Source: Pseudomonas mendocina
GTDB lineage: Bacteria > Pseudomonadota > Gammaproteobacteria > Pseudomonadales > Pseudomonadaceae
Assembly (NCBI RefSeq): GCF_900636545.1
Contig: NZ_LR134290.1
Coordinates: 4,712,001-4,776,000 of the forward strand
DNA length: 64,000 bases
Direction: 5' to 3'
In this document: positions 53,813 to 61,799 of the stretch, piece after piece
Numbering within the stretch: the first letter of the stretch is position 1
Layout of the letters: the number at the start of each line of letters is the position of its first letter
Notes under the pieces: model-generated
Databases searched by the model: none
Seen by the model: the letters and a program-made list of their open reading frames with translations, nothing else
Told to the model about the DNA's origin: nothing
Program-made: the position numbers and the translations under genes

Positions 53813-54844
53813 TCAACCGCCAGTCAATCCGTGGCGCGCCACCAAACCACGTGGCGTGCCACCCTCCCAGCGGCGAAAGGCGCGGTAGAACGGCGACAGT
53901 TCGGCAAAACCGCAGGCTCGCGCCACTTCGCGGACGCCCAGGCCCTGATCGAGCAGGCGCAGCGCACGCAAACGGCGCACTTCATCGTGCAACGTACGAA
54001 AGCTGCTGCCCTGCTCGCTCAGGGCCCGCTGCAAGGCGCTGCGATTGCTGCCCAGGGCCAGCGCACAGGCCTCCAGACTGCAGGTCGCCGTACCCAGGTT
54101 GACCTCCAGCCAGTAGCGCACCCGCACCAGCAACTGGTTCTCCACCAACATTGCCAACTGCTTCTCGGCCTCCTCGCTGAGCACCTCGAACAGCCGCGGG
54201 TTGGCGCTGCGCGAGGGCCGCGAAAGTAGTGTACGCGGCAGGATCAACACGTCGTGCGGCTGCGCGAACCGCGGCTCGACGCCAAGCAGACGGCGATGTT
54301 CGGCGAGCTTGCGTGGCGACCGGTGGCGAAACTCGACGCCCACCAGCGGCAGCTCGCCACCGGACGCCGCAGCCAGCATCTTGCTCAACAGCACCGCCAG
54401 ACATTCCATCTGTTGGCGCAACGAGCCAACTTCGCGGTAGTTGAGATCGATCACCAGGCGCGCTTCATCGCCCTGCTCCTCCAAGCGCGCAGCAAAACCA
54501 CCGGACAGGATGTGCTGGAAGCGCACGAAAGCCTGCACGCCCTGGCGCAGATCGCGCGCCGCCAGCAACAGGTAGCTGACCACATCCATCGGCCGCGGCT
54601 GCATCACCTCGCCCAGATGCAGGCCGATGTCGACATCACCGCTGATGCCTGCCAGCGCCTGCCAGAAACGCGGTGCATTGTCGTGCTCCTCACGCGCCTC
54701 CAGCAGCGGAGCAGCCAGCGGCACACCGGCGTAGGCACGGCGGTAGGTATCGGTCGGATCGAACCCTAGCGCCGCCAGTGCCTCGTAGAGCAGCCGGCGC
54801 AGAGTCGAAGAATGGGTCAGGGCAACGAATGCGCTCTCGGCCAT
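53813..54844 (-). CDS. AraC family transcriptional regulator
   Basis: Encodes 343 residues. An N-terminal arabinose-binding-like region (residues about 20-215) precedes an AraC helix-turn-helix: SCSLEACALALGSNRSALQR, then REVARACGFAELSPFYRAFR with the PRG box (GTPRGLVARH). These regulators of the PF12625 type usually control catabolic or lipid-related neighbours. The start is ATG 54842-54844 with CGGAG just upstream. It is divergent from the acylase gene and likely binds the TTGACCATA repeat between them. It may be under autoregulation. Confidence 0.88.
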   Translation of the reverse strand: MAESAFVALTHSSTLRRLLYEALAALGFDPTDTYRRAYAGVPLAAPLLEAREEHDNAPRFWQALAGISGDVDIGLHLGEVMQPRPMDVVSYLLLAARDLRQGVQAFVRFQHILSGGFAARLEEQGDEARLVIDLNYREVGSLRQQMECLAVLLSKMLAAASGGELPLVGVEFRHRSPRKLAEHRRLLGVEPRFAQPHDVLILPRTLLSRPSRSANPRLFEVLSEEAEKQLAMLVENQLLVRVRYWLEVNLGTATCSLEACALALGSNRSALQRALSEQGSSFRTLHDEVRRLRALRLLDQGLGVREVARACGFAELSPFYRAFRRWEGGTPRGLVARHGLTGG

Positions 54845-54862
54845 GATGGCTCCGGTCAACTA

Positions 54863-54899
54863 TTGACCATAGACTTCCAGCCTTGAGGTATATGGTCAA
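54863..54899. promoter_or_regulatory. 9-bp inverted repeat operator between AraC and acylase genes
   Basis: TTGACCATA (54863-54871) and TATGGTCAA (54891-54899) form a perfect inverted repeat separated by 19 bases. It lies in the 120-bp gap between divergent genes, so it may be the AraC-family target site or an overlapping -35 pair. Confidence 0.6.
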
Positions 54900-54964
54900 T
54901 GCCGACCTCCACGCGCCTGAGCAAAATGCTCTCACGCTTGCCCCACAACAATAAGGATCGCTGG

Positions 54965-57343
54965 ATGAAACGTTCCCTGACCGCCCTTGCGCTGGTGATT
55001 GCCGCAGCAGCAGGCGGCCTGACCTGGTACCTGCACGACAAACAACCGCAACGCGACGGCGAGCTGGTGCTCGGCGCGCTGCAGGCGTCGGTCACGGTCG
55101 ACTACGACGAACGCGGCGTGCCGCATATTCGCGCAGAGAATGAAGCGGACATGTACCGCGCCCTCGGCTTCGTCCACGCCCAGGATCGACTGTTCCAGAT
55201 GGAGCTGCTGCGGCGCCTGGCACGCGGTGAACTGGCCGACGTGCTTGGCGAGAAACTGGTGCCTACCGATCGCCTGTTCCGCACCCTGGAAATCGGCCGC
55301 CATGCCGATGCCTACGCCGCACGCCTGGATCCCGACAGCCCGTCCACCCAGGCCCTGCTGCACTACCTCGAAGGCATCAACCAGTACCAGGCCAGTCGCC
55401 CGCTCCCCCTGGAGTTCGACCTGTTGGGCATCAAGCCGCGCCCCTTCACCATTGCCGACACCCTCAGCGTGGCCGGCTACATGGCCTACAGCTTCGCCGC
55501 GGCGCTGCGCACCGAGCCGGTGATGACCCACATCCGTGACGAGCTGGGCGCGGACTACCTCGAGCTCTTCGATCTCGACTGGCATCCGCAGGGTGTAATC
55601 GGTACCTCCCTCGCCGCCAGCGACTGGCAGGACCTATCCGCCCTTGCCCAGCTCAGCAATGACGCCCTGGCAGGCACCGGCTTGCCACAGTTCGAGGGCA
55701 GCAACGCCTGGGCCGTCTCCGGCAGCCGCACTGCCAGCGGCAAGCCATTGCTGGCCGGCGACCCGCACATTCGCTTCTCGCTGCCGGCCGTCTGGTACGA
55801 AGCACACCTGCAGGCACCTGGCTACGAGCTGTACGGCTACCACCATGCGTTGATCCCCAGCGCCATGCTCGGCCACAACCGCGACTTCGCCTGGAGCCTG
55901 ACCATGTTCCAGAACGACGACCTCGACCTGATCGCCGAGCGGGTCAACCCGGACAATGCCAATCAGGTCTGGTATCAGGGCAACTGGGTCGACCTCCAGC
56001 AACGCACGGAAACCATCCGGGTCAAGGACGCCGAGCCGGTGCAGATCACCCTGCGTCGCTCGCCGCATGGGCCGATCATCAACGACGCTCTGGGCCAGAC
56101 CAGCGGCAACACACCGATTGCCATGTGGTGGGCCTTCCTCGAGACCGACAACCCGACGCTCGAGGCCTTCTACCAGCTCAACCGCGCCAATACCCTGGGC
56201 AAGGCCCGCGCCGCCGCCGAGAAGATCGAAGCCCCCGGCCTCAACGTGGTCTGGGCCAACGCCAGCGGTGATATCGGTTGGTGGGCCGCGGCCAAGCTGC
56301 CGCTGCGCCCGGAGGGCGTCAACCCGACCTTCATTCTCGACGGCGCCAGCGGTGACGCGGACAAGCTCGGCTACCACCCCTTCAGCGCCAACCCGCAGGA
56401 AGAGAATCCGCAGCGTGGCTACATCCTCTCGGCCAACTACCAGCCCGTGCCGGCCAGCGGTATCGAGATTCCCGGCTACTACAACCTGCCTGATCGCGGC
56501 CAGCGCCTGAACCAGCACCTGAGCGATGCCTCGGTGAAATGGGATACGCAAAACAGCCAGGCACTGCAACTCGACCCAGGCACCGGCTATGGCCCGCGCC
56601 TGCTGGCCCCTATCCTCGACGAACTGCGCAGCGCAGCGGCGGACGATCAGGAACGCGCACTGGTGGAACAACTGGCCCAGTGGGATGGTGGCCACACACT
56701 CGATTCCGTGGCCGCCACCCTGTTCAATCAGCTGACCTACCAGCTCGCCCACGAAGCCATGGCCGACGAGCTGGGCGAGGCGTTCTTCGACAGCCTGCTG
56801 CAAACTCGCGCGCTCGACACCGCACTACCGCGCCTGACCGCCAATGCGGACTCGCCCTGGTGGAATCGCCAGGGCAGCGAGCAGCGTGAAAGCCGCGTGC
56901 AGATTGTCGCCGAGGCCTGGCGCGCCAGCCTCAAGCACCTGCACAGCGTACTCGGTGATGATGTCGAATCTTGGGCCTGGGGCCGTGGCCATACCCTCAC
57001 CCACAACCATCCGCTTGGCCAACAGCAGCCGCTGGCCTGGTTGCTCAACATCGGCCCGCTGGCTGCACCTGGCGGCCATGAAACACCGAACAACCTGTCG
57101 CACAAGATCGGGCCGGCGCCCTGGCCCGTGGTCTATGGCCCTTCGACCCGGCGGCTGGTCGACCTCGGCGACGCCGACAAGGCGTTGGGTGGCATTCCGG
57201 TGGGCCAGAGCGGCGTACCGTTCGACGCCCATTACGGCGATCAGGCCGCCGCCCATGTGGCTGGCGAATATCAGCCGCAGCACCTGAGCGAAGCGGATGT
57301 CAAAGCCAACAGCCAGGGCACGCTGACGCTGCTGCCTCGCTGA
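54965..57343 (+). CDS. Penicillin/AHL acylase family Ntn hydrolase (HacB-like)
   Basis: Encodes 792 residues, the right size for a secreted precursor. A signal peptide (ALALVIAAAAGGLTW) is followed by the alpha chain, a spacer and the beta chain. The catalytic Ser246 is the first beta residue: EGSNAW is the autocleavage site. Other signature pieces are LGHNRDFAW, RRSPHGPIIND and GGHETPNN. The P. aeruginosa neighbour at this position (PA0305) is the AHL acylase HacB, so quorum-signal hydrolysis is plausible; penicillin G acylase activity is the alternative. ATG 54965 follows AAGGA; the frame opens earlier but lacks an RBS. Controlled perhaps by the divergent AraC regulator. Confidence 0.87.
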   Translation: MKRSLTALALVIAAAAGGLTWYLHDKQPQRDGELVLGALQASVTVDYDERGVPHIRAENEADMYRALGFVHAQDRLFQMELLRRLARGELADVLGEKLVPTDRLFRTLEIGRHADAYAARLDPDSPSTQALLHYLEGINQYQASRPLPLEFDLLGIKPRPFTIADTLSVAGYMAYSFAAALRTEPVMTHIRDELGADYLELFDLDWHPQGVIGTSLAASDWQDLSALAQLSNDALAGTGLPQFEGSNAWAVSGSRTASGKPLLAGDPHIRFSLPAVWYEAHLQAPGYELYGYHHALIPSAMLGHNRDFAWSLTMFQNDDLDLIAERVNPDNANQVWYQGNWVDLQQRTETIRVKDAEPVQITLRRSPHGPIINDALGQTSGNTPIAMWWAFLETDNPTLEAFYQLNRANTLGKARAAAEKIEAPGLNVVWANASGDIGWWAAAKLPLRPEGVNPTFILDGASGDADKLGYHPFSANPQEENPQRGYILSANYQPVPASGIEIPGYYNLPDRGQRLNQHLSDASVKWDTQNSQALQLDPGTGYGPRLLAPILDELRSAAADDQERALVEQLAQWDGGHTLDSVAATLFNQLTYQLAHEAMADELGEAFFDSLLQTRALDTALPRLTANADSPWWNRQGSEQRESRVQIVAEAWRASLKHLHSVLGDDVESWAWGRGHTLTHNHPLGQQQPLAWLLNIGPLAAPGGHETPNNLSHKIGPAPWPVVYGPSTRRLVDLGDADKALGGIPVGQSGVPFDAHYGDQAAAHVAGEYQPQHLSEADVKANSQGTLTLLPR

Positions 57344-57400
57344 CGCGCTTGAATGCAGTGTGGTGCGCCTGCGGTGCATCGCGCTGCACGCTGGTGCACC

Positions 57401-57422
57401 GCGACGCCGCAAATGGCGTCGC
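57401..57422 (+). terminator. Hairpin downstream of the acylase gene
   Basis: GCGACGCC (57401-57408) and GGCGTCGC (57415-57422) form a perfect 8-bp stem with a six-base loop, 57 bases after the acylase stop. No T run, so a weak terminator call. The same region holds TGCACGCTGGTGCA (57385-57398), a 14-bp GTGCA dyad that resembles, but is shorter than, an NtrC enhancer. Confidence 0.4.
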
Positions 57423-57482
57423 AACCCTCGTCCCAGAGCCACGAACCCCGCAAATTCGGGCCTTGCCGTTTCGGTCATGAAA

Positions 57483-57500
57483 TTGGCACACCCCCTGCAT
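57483..57500 (+). promoter_or_regulatory. Sigma-54 promoter of the NrsZ-like RNA
   Basis: TTGGCACACCCCCTGCAT carries GG (57485-57486) and GC (57497-57498) with exactly 10 bases between. TGGCAC is a perfect -24 core. Predicted transcription start is about 57510, just before two 49-nt repeats. No ORF of sense follows, so it drives an RNA. Confidence 0.82.
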
Positions 57501-57509
57501 AGACTAAGG

Positions 57510-57669
57510 CAATCCAGTTTTTGGGGGCCTTGGTACAGGCAGGCCGGGGAATCCCCTTCTTTATTCGACGCGACAGACGCGTCACAGCGAGCGCCGCGCA
57601 CCACTGGCAGGCGCCACCCGTTTCGGGGACCTTGGTACAGGCAGGCCGGGGAATCCCCCTCTTTATTCG
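57510..57669 (+). ncRNA. nrsZ: NrsZ-like nitrogen-regulated small RNA (predicted)
   Basis: The transcript from the sigma-54 promoter would contain two copies of a 49-nt module (57519-57567 and 57621-57669, three mismatches, 102 nt apart). Each ends in GGGGAATCCCC followed by TCTTTATT, a short hairpin with a U-rich tail that may process or terminate. The P. aeruginosa small RNA NrsZ lies between ntrC and PA5126, is NtrBC/RpoN-dependent and is built from repeated stem-loops. Here the gene 3' to it is the PA5126 homologue, so position, promoter and repeats agree, although ntrC itself is not the 5' neighbour. Ends are predicted and sequence identity was not checked. Confidence 0.7.
57519..57669 (+). 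repeat. Two copies of a 49-nt module within the RNA
   Basis: The modules at 57519-57567 and 57621-57669 differ at three positions (57522/57624, 57527/57629 and 57557/57659). The shared core is CCTTGGTACAGGCAGGCCGG, then GGAATCCCC and TCTTTATTCG. The second copy's end overlaps the last codons of the convergent gene at 57663. Confidence 0.85.
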
Positions 57670-58118
57670 GGACGCAGCACCAGGCGTGCACGCCAGCGTC
57701 CGTCCACCTTCGTACCGCGCCATTCCCCGCTCAGCGGGCGGGGCGACACCAGCACCAGCAGCAGATCCCGTCCGTCGCGCTCCAGGCGCCAGTTCACCAA
57801 GCCAAGTGGCAACTTGAGCTGACCATCACGCACCCGCCCGTAGGCATCCTCGTAGCGATACACCAGCGCACCATCGATATGCTCGATCTGTGCCTGCGGC
57901 TCGCGGTTGAGCCAGAGCTGAAGCCCCTGCTGCCACGGTTCGATCTCTTCGATATGCAAACGTGGCGGATCGAACAGACGCCCAAGCATCAGCCCGACGA
58001 GAAAGGCGATCAGCATCACCGACGCCATAAAACGCCAGCGCAAACGCGGCCGCGGATCTTCCGGCGGCGTAGAATGGCGCTCGTCCCAGTGCTCGGAGTG
58101 CTGCATGTTCCACGTCAT
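57663..58118 (-). CDS. Conserved membrane-anchored protein (PA5126-like)
   Basis: Encodes up to 151 residues. One helix ([17 protein letters not shown]) is followed by a periplasmic beta-rich part with the pattern [21 protein letters not shown] do not recognise a family function. Two ATGs compete: 58116-58118 ([10 protein letters not shown]) or 58104-58106 ([11 protein letters not shown]). With the latter its start codon overlaps that of trmL by two bases in the shared CATG; with the former the overlap is 14 bases. Its 3' end runs into the second small-RNA module. It sits at the position of PA5126 beside trmL. Confidence 0.7.
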   Translation of the reverse strand: MTWNMQHSEHWDERHSTPPEDPRPRLRWRFMASVMLIAFLVGLMLGRLFDPPRLHIEEIEPWQQGLQLWLNREPQAQIEHIDGALVYRYEDAYGRVRDGQLKLPLGLVNWRLERDGRDLLLVLVSPRPLSGEWRGTKVDGRWRARLVLRPE

Positions 58119-58566
58119 CCTCTTTCAACCGGAAATTCCACCCAATACCGGCAACATTATCAGGCTGTGCGCCAACAGCGGCTGCCAGCTGCACCTGATC
58201 GAGCCACTGGGCTTCGAGCTGGACGACAAGCGCCTGCGCCGCGCTGGCCTGGATTATCACGAATACGCCACGCTCAAGCGTCACTCCGACCTGCAGAGCT
58301 GCCTCGAGGCCCTCGGCCATCCGCGCCTGTTCGCCTTCACCACCAAGGGCTCGCAGCCGTTCCACGAGATCGCCTACCAGCCCGGCGACGCCTTCCTGTT
58401 CGGCCCGGAAAGCCGCGGCCTGCCGGAGGAGGTACGCAACGCACTGCCTCCACAGCAGCGCGTACGCCTGCCCATGCGCGCCGGTTGCCGCAGCCTGAAC
58501 CTGTCCAACACCGTGGCCGTCACCGTTTACGAGGCCTGGCGGCAGAACGGTTTTGCGGGTAGCTGA
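58105..58566 (+). CDS. trmL: tRNA (cytidine/uridine-2'-O)-methyltransferase TrmL
   Basis: Encodes 153 residues of the SPOUT fold. [20 protein letters not shown] is the N-terminal signature, [19 protein letters not shown] follows, and [13 protein letters not shown] with [18 protein letters not shown] forms the knot. The enzyme methylates the wobble 2'-O position of leucine tRNAs. ATG 58105 is the family start. It is divergent from the PA5126-like gene with overlapping start codons, an unusual arrangement. Confidence 0.95.
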   Translation: MFHVILFQPEIPPNTGNIIRLCANSGCQLHLIEPLGFELDDKRLRRAGLDYHEYATLKRHSDLQSCLEALGHPRLFAFTTKGSQPFHEIAYQPGDAFLFGPESRGLPEEVRNALPPQQRVRLPMRAGCRSLNLSNTVAVTVYEAWRQNGFAGS

Positions 58567-58602
58567 AAAGCCATCCCCCGCAGGTTTGACGCAGCTGGAT
58601 TC

Positions 58603-58705
58603 TGTGGGCGGACTACTCGTCCGCGAATCGTCCCCGCTGCGCCAGGTGATCAATAAATCGTGGCAGCGCGCTTTGCACCCATTCGCGGACAAGTCCGCTC
58701 CCACA
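58603..58705. repeat. REPIN of the same type as at 46059
   Basis: Left arm TGTGGGCGGACTACTCGTCC onward (58603-58628) and right arm ATTCGCGGACAAGTCCGCTC through CCCACA (58681-58705) are inverted copies with a 52-bp spacer. Family as at 46059-46189, so two REPINs of one type lie in this window. Confidence 0.85.
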
Positions 58706-58767
58706 ACAGAAGTAGCGTCACCGGCCTGGTGGAAGCCGATTGGTCCGCGAAGTCGCTGTGCACAAAC

Positions 58768-58806
58768 GAAAACGCCGCGGTTGCTTGATGCAACCGCGGC
58801 GTTTTC
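58768..58806. terminator. Terminator of the secB operon
   Basis: A perfect 16-bp stem (58768-58783 with 58791-58806, seven-base loop) with A4 on one side and T4 on the other. It lies 18 bases after the secB stop on the minus strand and could also end trmL transcription. Confidence 0.88.
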
Positions 58807-58823
58807 CTGCAGCCAGACGCGGC

Positions 58824-59309
58824 TTAGTGAGCCGTGGTCTCGCCAGCCTGCTGCATGCGCTGCAGCTCCTGGGCGTACAGCGCGTCGAAGTTGACCGGCG
58901 AGAGCATCAGGGCCGGGAACGAGCCGCGGGTCACCAGGCTGTCCAGCGCTTCGCGAGCGTAAGGGAACAGGATATTCGGGCAGAAGGCGCCCAGAGTGTG
59001 GCTCATCGAAGCCGCGTCGAGGCCCTTGATCAGGAAGATGCCAGCCTGCTGCACTTCAGCGATGAAGGCGACTTCTTCGCCGTTCTTGACGGTCACCGAC
59101 AGGGTCAGCACGACTTCGTGGAAGTCGCCTTCCAGAGCTTTCTGGCGGGTATTGAGGTCCAGACCGACGCTCGGGGTCCACTCCTGACGGAAGATTTCCG
59201 GGCTCTTCGGCGCTTCGAAGGACAGGTCCTTGACGTAGATGCGCTGCAGGGAGAATTGCGGGTTCTGCGAATCGGCAGCGGCTGCGCCGCTGTTGGCTTG
59301 CTCGGTCAT
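58824..59309 (-). CDS. secB: Protein-export chaperone SecB
   Basis: Encodes 161 residues, typical SecB length. The family core is seen in [20 protein letters not shown], then [27 protein letters not shown] and [11 protein letters not shown]. The N-terminus ([17 protein letters not shown]) is variable. SecB keeps preproteins unfolded and hands them to SecA. It is the last gene of the rhodanese, grxC, secB operon. ATG 59307-59309. Confidence 0.96.
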   Translation of the reverse strand: MTEQANSGAAAADSQNPQFSLQRIYVKDLSFEAPKSPEIFRQEWTPSVGLDLNTRQKALEGDFHEVVLTLSVTVKNGEEVAFIAEVQQAGIFLIKGLDAASMSHTLGAFCPNILFPYAREALDSLVTRGSFPALMLSPVNFDALYAQELQRMQQAGETTAH

Positions 59310-59336
59310 GGCGTTAGCCTTCCTTAACGTTGAGGT

Positions 59337-59597
59337 TCAAGCGGGGTTCTGCAGCAGGGCGTCGAGCTTGCCGGCGCGCTCCAGGGCATAAAGGTCGTCA
59401 CAGCCACCGACATGGGTGCTGCCGATCCAGATTTGCGGCACCGAGGTGCGCCCGGCCTTGCGGGTCATCTCCGCGCGGATGGCGGGCTCGCCATCGACAC
59501 GAATTTCCTCGTAATCCACCCCTTTGCTGGCCAGCAATTGCTTGGCCCGCATGCAATAGGGGCACCAGTCGCTGGAGTAGATGACCACGCCGGTCAT
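59337..59597 (-). CDS. grxC: Glutaredoxin 3 (GrxC)
   Basis: Encodes 86 residues. The redox site is CPYC (C12, C15) in YSSDWCPYCMRAKQLL; TSVPQIWIG contains the cis-Pro, and the glutathione-binding GGCDDLYALE follows. A cytoplasmic glutathione-dependent dithiol reductase. It begins two bases after the rhodanese stop in transcription order and ends 27 bases before secB. ATG 59595-59597. Confidence 0.95.
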   Translation of the reverse strand: MTGVVIYSSDWCPYCMRAKQLLASKGVDYEEIRVDGEPAIRAEMTRKAGRTSVPQIWIGSTHVGGCDDLYALERAGKLDALLQNPA

Positions 59598-59598
59598 G

Positions 59599-60012
59599 TC
59601 ACTTCACCAGCGGCAGGTTGTCGCCACGCCAGGTAGCGATGCCACCGGACAGCTTGGCGGCGGTGAAGCCAGCCTTCTTCAGCTCGCGGGCGATGCTGCC
59701 GGCGTGCTGGCCCATGGCGTCGACGACGACGATGGTCTTGGCCTTGTGCTTTTCCAGTTCGGCGATGCGTGCCGCGACCTTGTCGTAGGGGATGTGCAGC
59801 GAGCCGACGATATGACCGGCGGAGAAGTCCTTCTGCGCACGCACGTCGAGCACCACGCCCTTGTCGCTGTTGACCAGCGCGGTGAGCTCGCGGCTCGACA
59901 GGCTCTGCCCGCCCTTGCGCATCTCGGTAACGATCAGCAGCACCAGCAGCACGACGAACATGCCGCTCAGCACATAGTGATTAATGATGAATTCAATCAG
60001 GTTGGCGAACAT
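59599..60012 (-). CDS. Membrane-anchored rhodanese-like protein without catalytic Cys
   Basis: Encodes 137 residues. A helix (YVLSGMFVVLLVLLIVTE) anchors a single rhodanese domain: VVLDVRAQKDFSAGHIVGSLHIP, then the active-loop region VVVDAMGQHAGS. Where sulfurtransferases have Cys, the loop has Asp98 (DAMGQH), so it cannot act as a classical sulfurtransferase. Homologues beside grxC and secB in other pseudomonads are of this type, so the loss may be ancestral. It opens the rhodanese-grxC-secB operon and diverges from gpmI. ATG 60010-60012. Confidence 0.85.
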   Translation of the reverse strand: MFANLIEFIINHYVLSGMFVVLLVLLIVTEMRKGGQSLSSRELTALVNSDKGVVLDVRAQKDFSAGHIVGSLHIPYDKVAARIAELEKHKAKTIVVVDAMGQHAGSIARELKKAGFTAAKLSGGIATWRGDNLPLVK

Positions 60013-60159
60013 CTATATGGCCCAGGACGGTAAAATGCCGGCCAGTATACACAGCCCCACAGGTCGGCCAAACCCCGTCTGGCAGTGACGCGCCAGGCGC
60101 TTGGCCCTAAAATGCCGGGCTGTTTCCTTGCCCCCTCAGACGCAGAGCGAGCCAGCTTA

Positions 60160-61692
60160 ATGAGTGCCACGCCAAAACCCTTGGTTCTGATCATCCTCGA
60201 CGGCTTCGGTCACAGCGACAAACCCGAGTACAACGCCATCCATGCTGCCAACACGCCGGTCTACGACCGCCTGCGTGCAACCTACCCACACGGCCTGATC
60301 TCCGGTAGCGGTATGGATGTCGGCCTGCCGGACGGGCAGATGGGCAACTCCGAAGTCGGTCACATGAACCTCGGCGCCGGGCGCGTGGTGTACCAGGACT
60401 TCACCCGTGTGACCAAGGCGATCCGCGACGGCGAGTTCTTCCAGAACGCGACGATCAACCAGGCCGTGGACAAGGCCGTGGCTGCCGGCAAGGCCGTGCA
60501 CATCCTCGGCCTGCTCTCCGACGGCGGCGTGCACAGTCACCAGGATCACATCGTCGCCATGGCCGAACTGGCCGCCAAGCGCGGCGCCGAGAAGATCTAC
60601 CTGCACGCCTTCCTCGACGGCCGCGACACCCCACCGAAAAGCGCACAACCTTCGATCGAGCTGCTCGATGCCGCCTTCGCCCGCCTAGGCAAAGGCCGCA
60701 TCGCCAGCCTCACCGGCCGCTATTTCGCCATGGACCGCGACAACCGCTGGGACCGCGTCGAGCAGGCCTACCACCTGATCGTCGACGGCGCCGGCCAGTT
60801 CAACGCCGCCAGCGCCGTCGAAGGCCTGCAGGCCGCCTACGAACGTGGCGAGAGCGACGAGTTCGTCAAGGCCACCACCATCGGCACGCCGGTGCAGGTG
60901 GAAGATGGCGACGCCGTGGTGTTCATGAACTTCCGCGCCGACCGCGCCCGTGAACTGACCCGCGCCTTCGTCGAGCCCGGCTTCAAGGAGTTCGAGCGCA
61001 AGCGTGCACCGCAGGTCAGCTTCGTCATGCTTACCCAGTACGCGGCGAGCATCAAGGCGCCTAGCGCCTTCGCTCCAGAAGCGCTGACCAACGTGCTCGG
61101 CGAATACCTGGCGAAGAACGGCAAGACCCAGCTGCGCATCGCCGAGACCGAGAAATACGCCCACGTCACCTTCTTCTTCTCCGGCGGTCGCGAAGAGCCG
61201 TTCGAGGGCGAAGAACGCATCCTGATTCCGTCGCCGAATGTCGCCACCTACGACCTCAAGCCGGAAATGAGCGCGCCGGAAGTCACCGACAAGATCGTCG
61301 ATGCCATCGAGAACCAGCGTTATGACGTGATCATCGTCAACTACGCCAACGGCGACATGGTCGGCCACACCGGCGTGTTCGAGGCGGCGGTCAAGGCCGT
61401 GGAAACACTCGACACCTGCGTGGGCCGCATCACCGAGGCGCTGGACAGGGTTGGTGGCGAAGCGCTGATCACCGCCGACCACGGCAACGTCGAGCAGATG
61501 GAAGACGAATGCACAGGCCAGGCGCACACCGCACACACCTGCGAGCCGGTGCCCTTCATCTACGTTGGCAAGCGCCCGGCGCGCATCCGCGAAGGCGGCG
61601 TCCTGGCTGACGTGGCGCCGACCCTGCTCAAGCTGATGGGCCTGGAACAGCCCGCCGAAATGACCGGCAAGACCATCGTCGAGCTGCAGTAA
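60160..61692 (+). CDS. gpmI: Cofactor-independent phosphoglycerate mutase GpmI
   Basis: Encodes 510 residues. It interconverts 2- and 3-phosphoglycerate using two Mn ions. Catalytic Ser64 lies in [20 protein letters not shown] (trimmed: [11 protein letters not shown]), and metal ligands in [23 protein letters not shown] and [12 protein letters not shown] 60160 begins the family N-terminus [17 protein letters not shown]; upstream frame lacks support. A strong terminator follows. Divergent from the rhodanese gene over 147 bp; a TAAAAT box lies at 60108-60113. Confidence 0.96.
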   Translation: MSATPKPLVLIILDGFGHSDKPEYNAIHAANTPVYDRLRATYPHGLISGSGMDVGLPDGQMGNSEVGHMNLGAGRVVYQDFTRVTKAIRDGEFFQNATINQAVDKAVAAGKAVHILGLLSDGGVHSHQDHIVAMAELAAKRGAEKIYLHAFLDGRDTPPKSAQPSIELLDAAFARLGKGRIASLTGRYFAMDRDNRWDRVEQAYHLIVDGAGQFNAASAVEGLQAAYERGESDEFVKATTIGTPVQVEDGDAVVFMNFRADRARELTRAFVEPGFKEFERKRAPQVSFVMLTQYAASIKAPSAFAPEALTNVLGEYLAKNGKTQLRIAETEKYAHVTFFFSGGREEPFEGEERILIPSPNVATYDLKPEMSAPEVTDKIVDAIENQRYDVIIVNYANGDMVGHTGVFEAAVKAVETLDTCVGRITEALDRVGGEALITADHGNVEQMEDECTGQAHTAHTCEPVPFIYVGKRPARIREGGVLADVAPTLLKLMGLEQPAEMTGKTIVELQ

Positions 61693-61707
61693 TCGGCATA
61701 AAACAAG

Positions 61708-61745
61708 AAACGCCCCGCGCCATCAGGCCTGGGGCGTTTTTTTTG
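61708..61745 (+). terminator. gpmI intrinsic terminator
   Basis: A perfect 9-bp stem AAACGCCCC (61708-61716) with complement (61731-61739), then a run of T (to 61744). Very clear. Confidence 0.92.
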
Positions 61746-61799
61746 CCCGGCAGCACGGGCATACTAGGCCCCAATTCGCCCTCCGGTGTCGCCCCGCCC

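Noticed and set aside
57519..57669. CRISPR-like repeat pair
   Set aside because: Only two copies with a 53-nt gap, preceded by a sigma-54 promoter, and no cas genes: better read as RNA modules.
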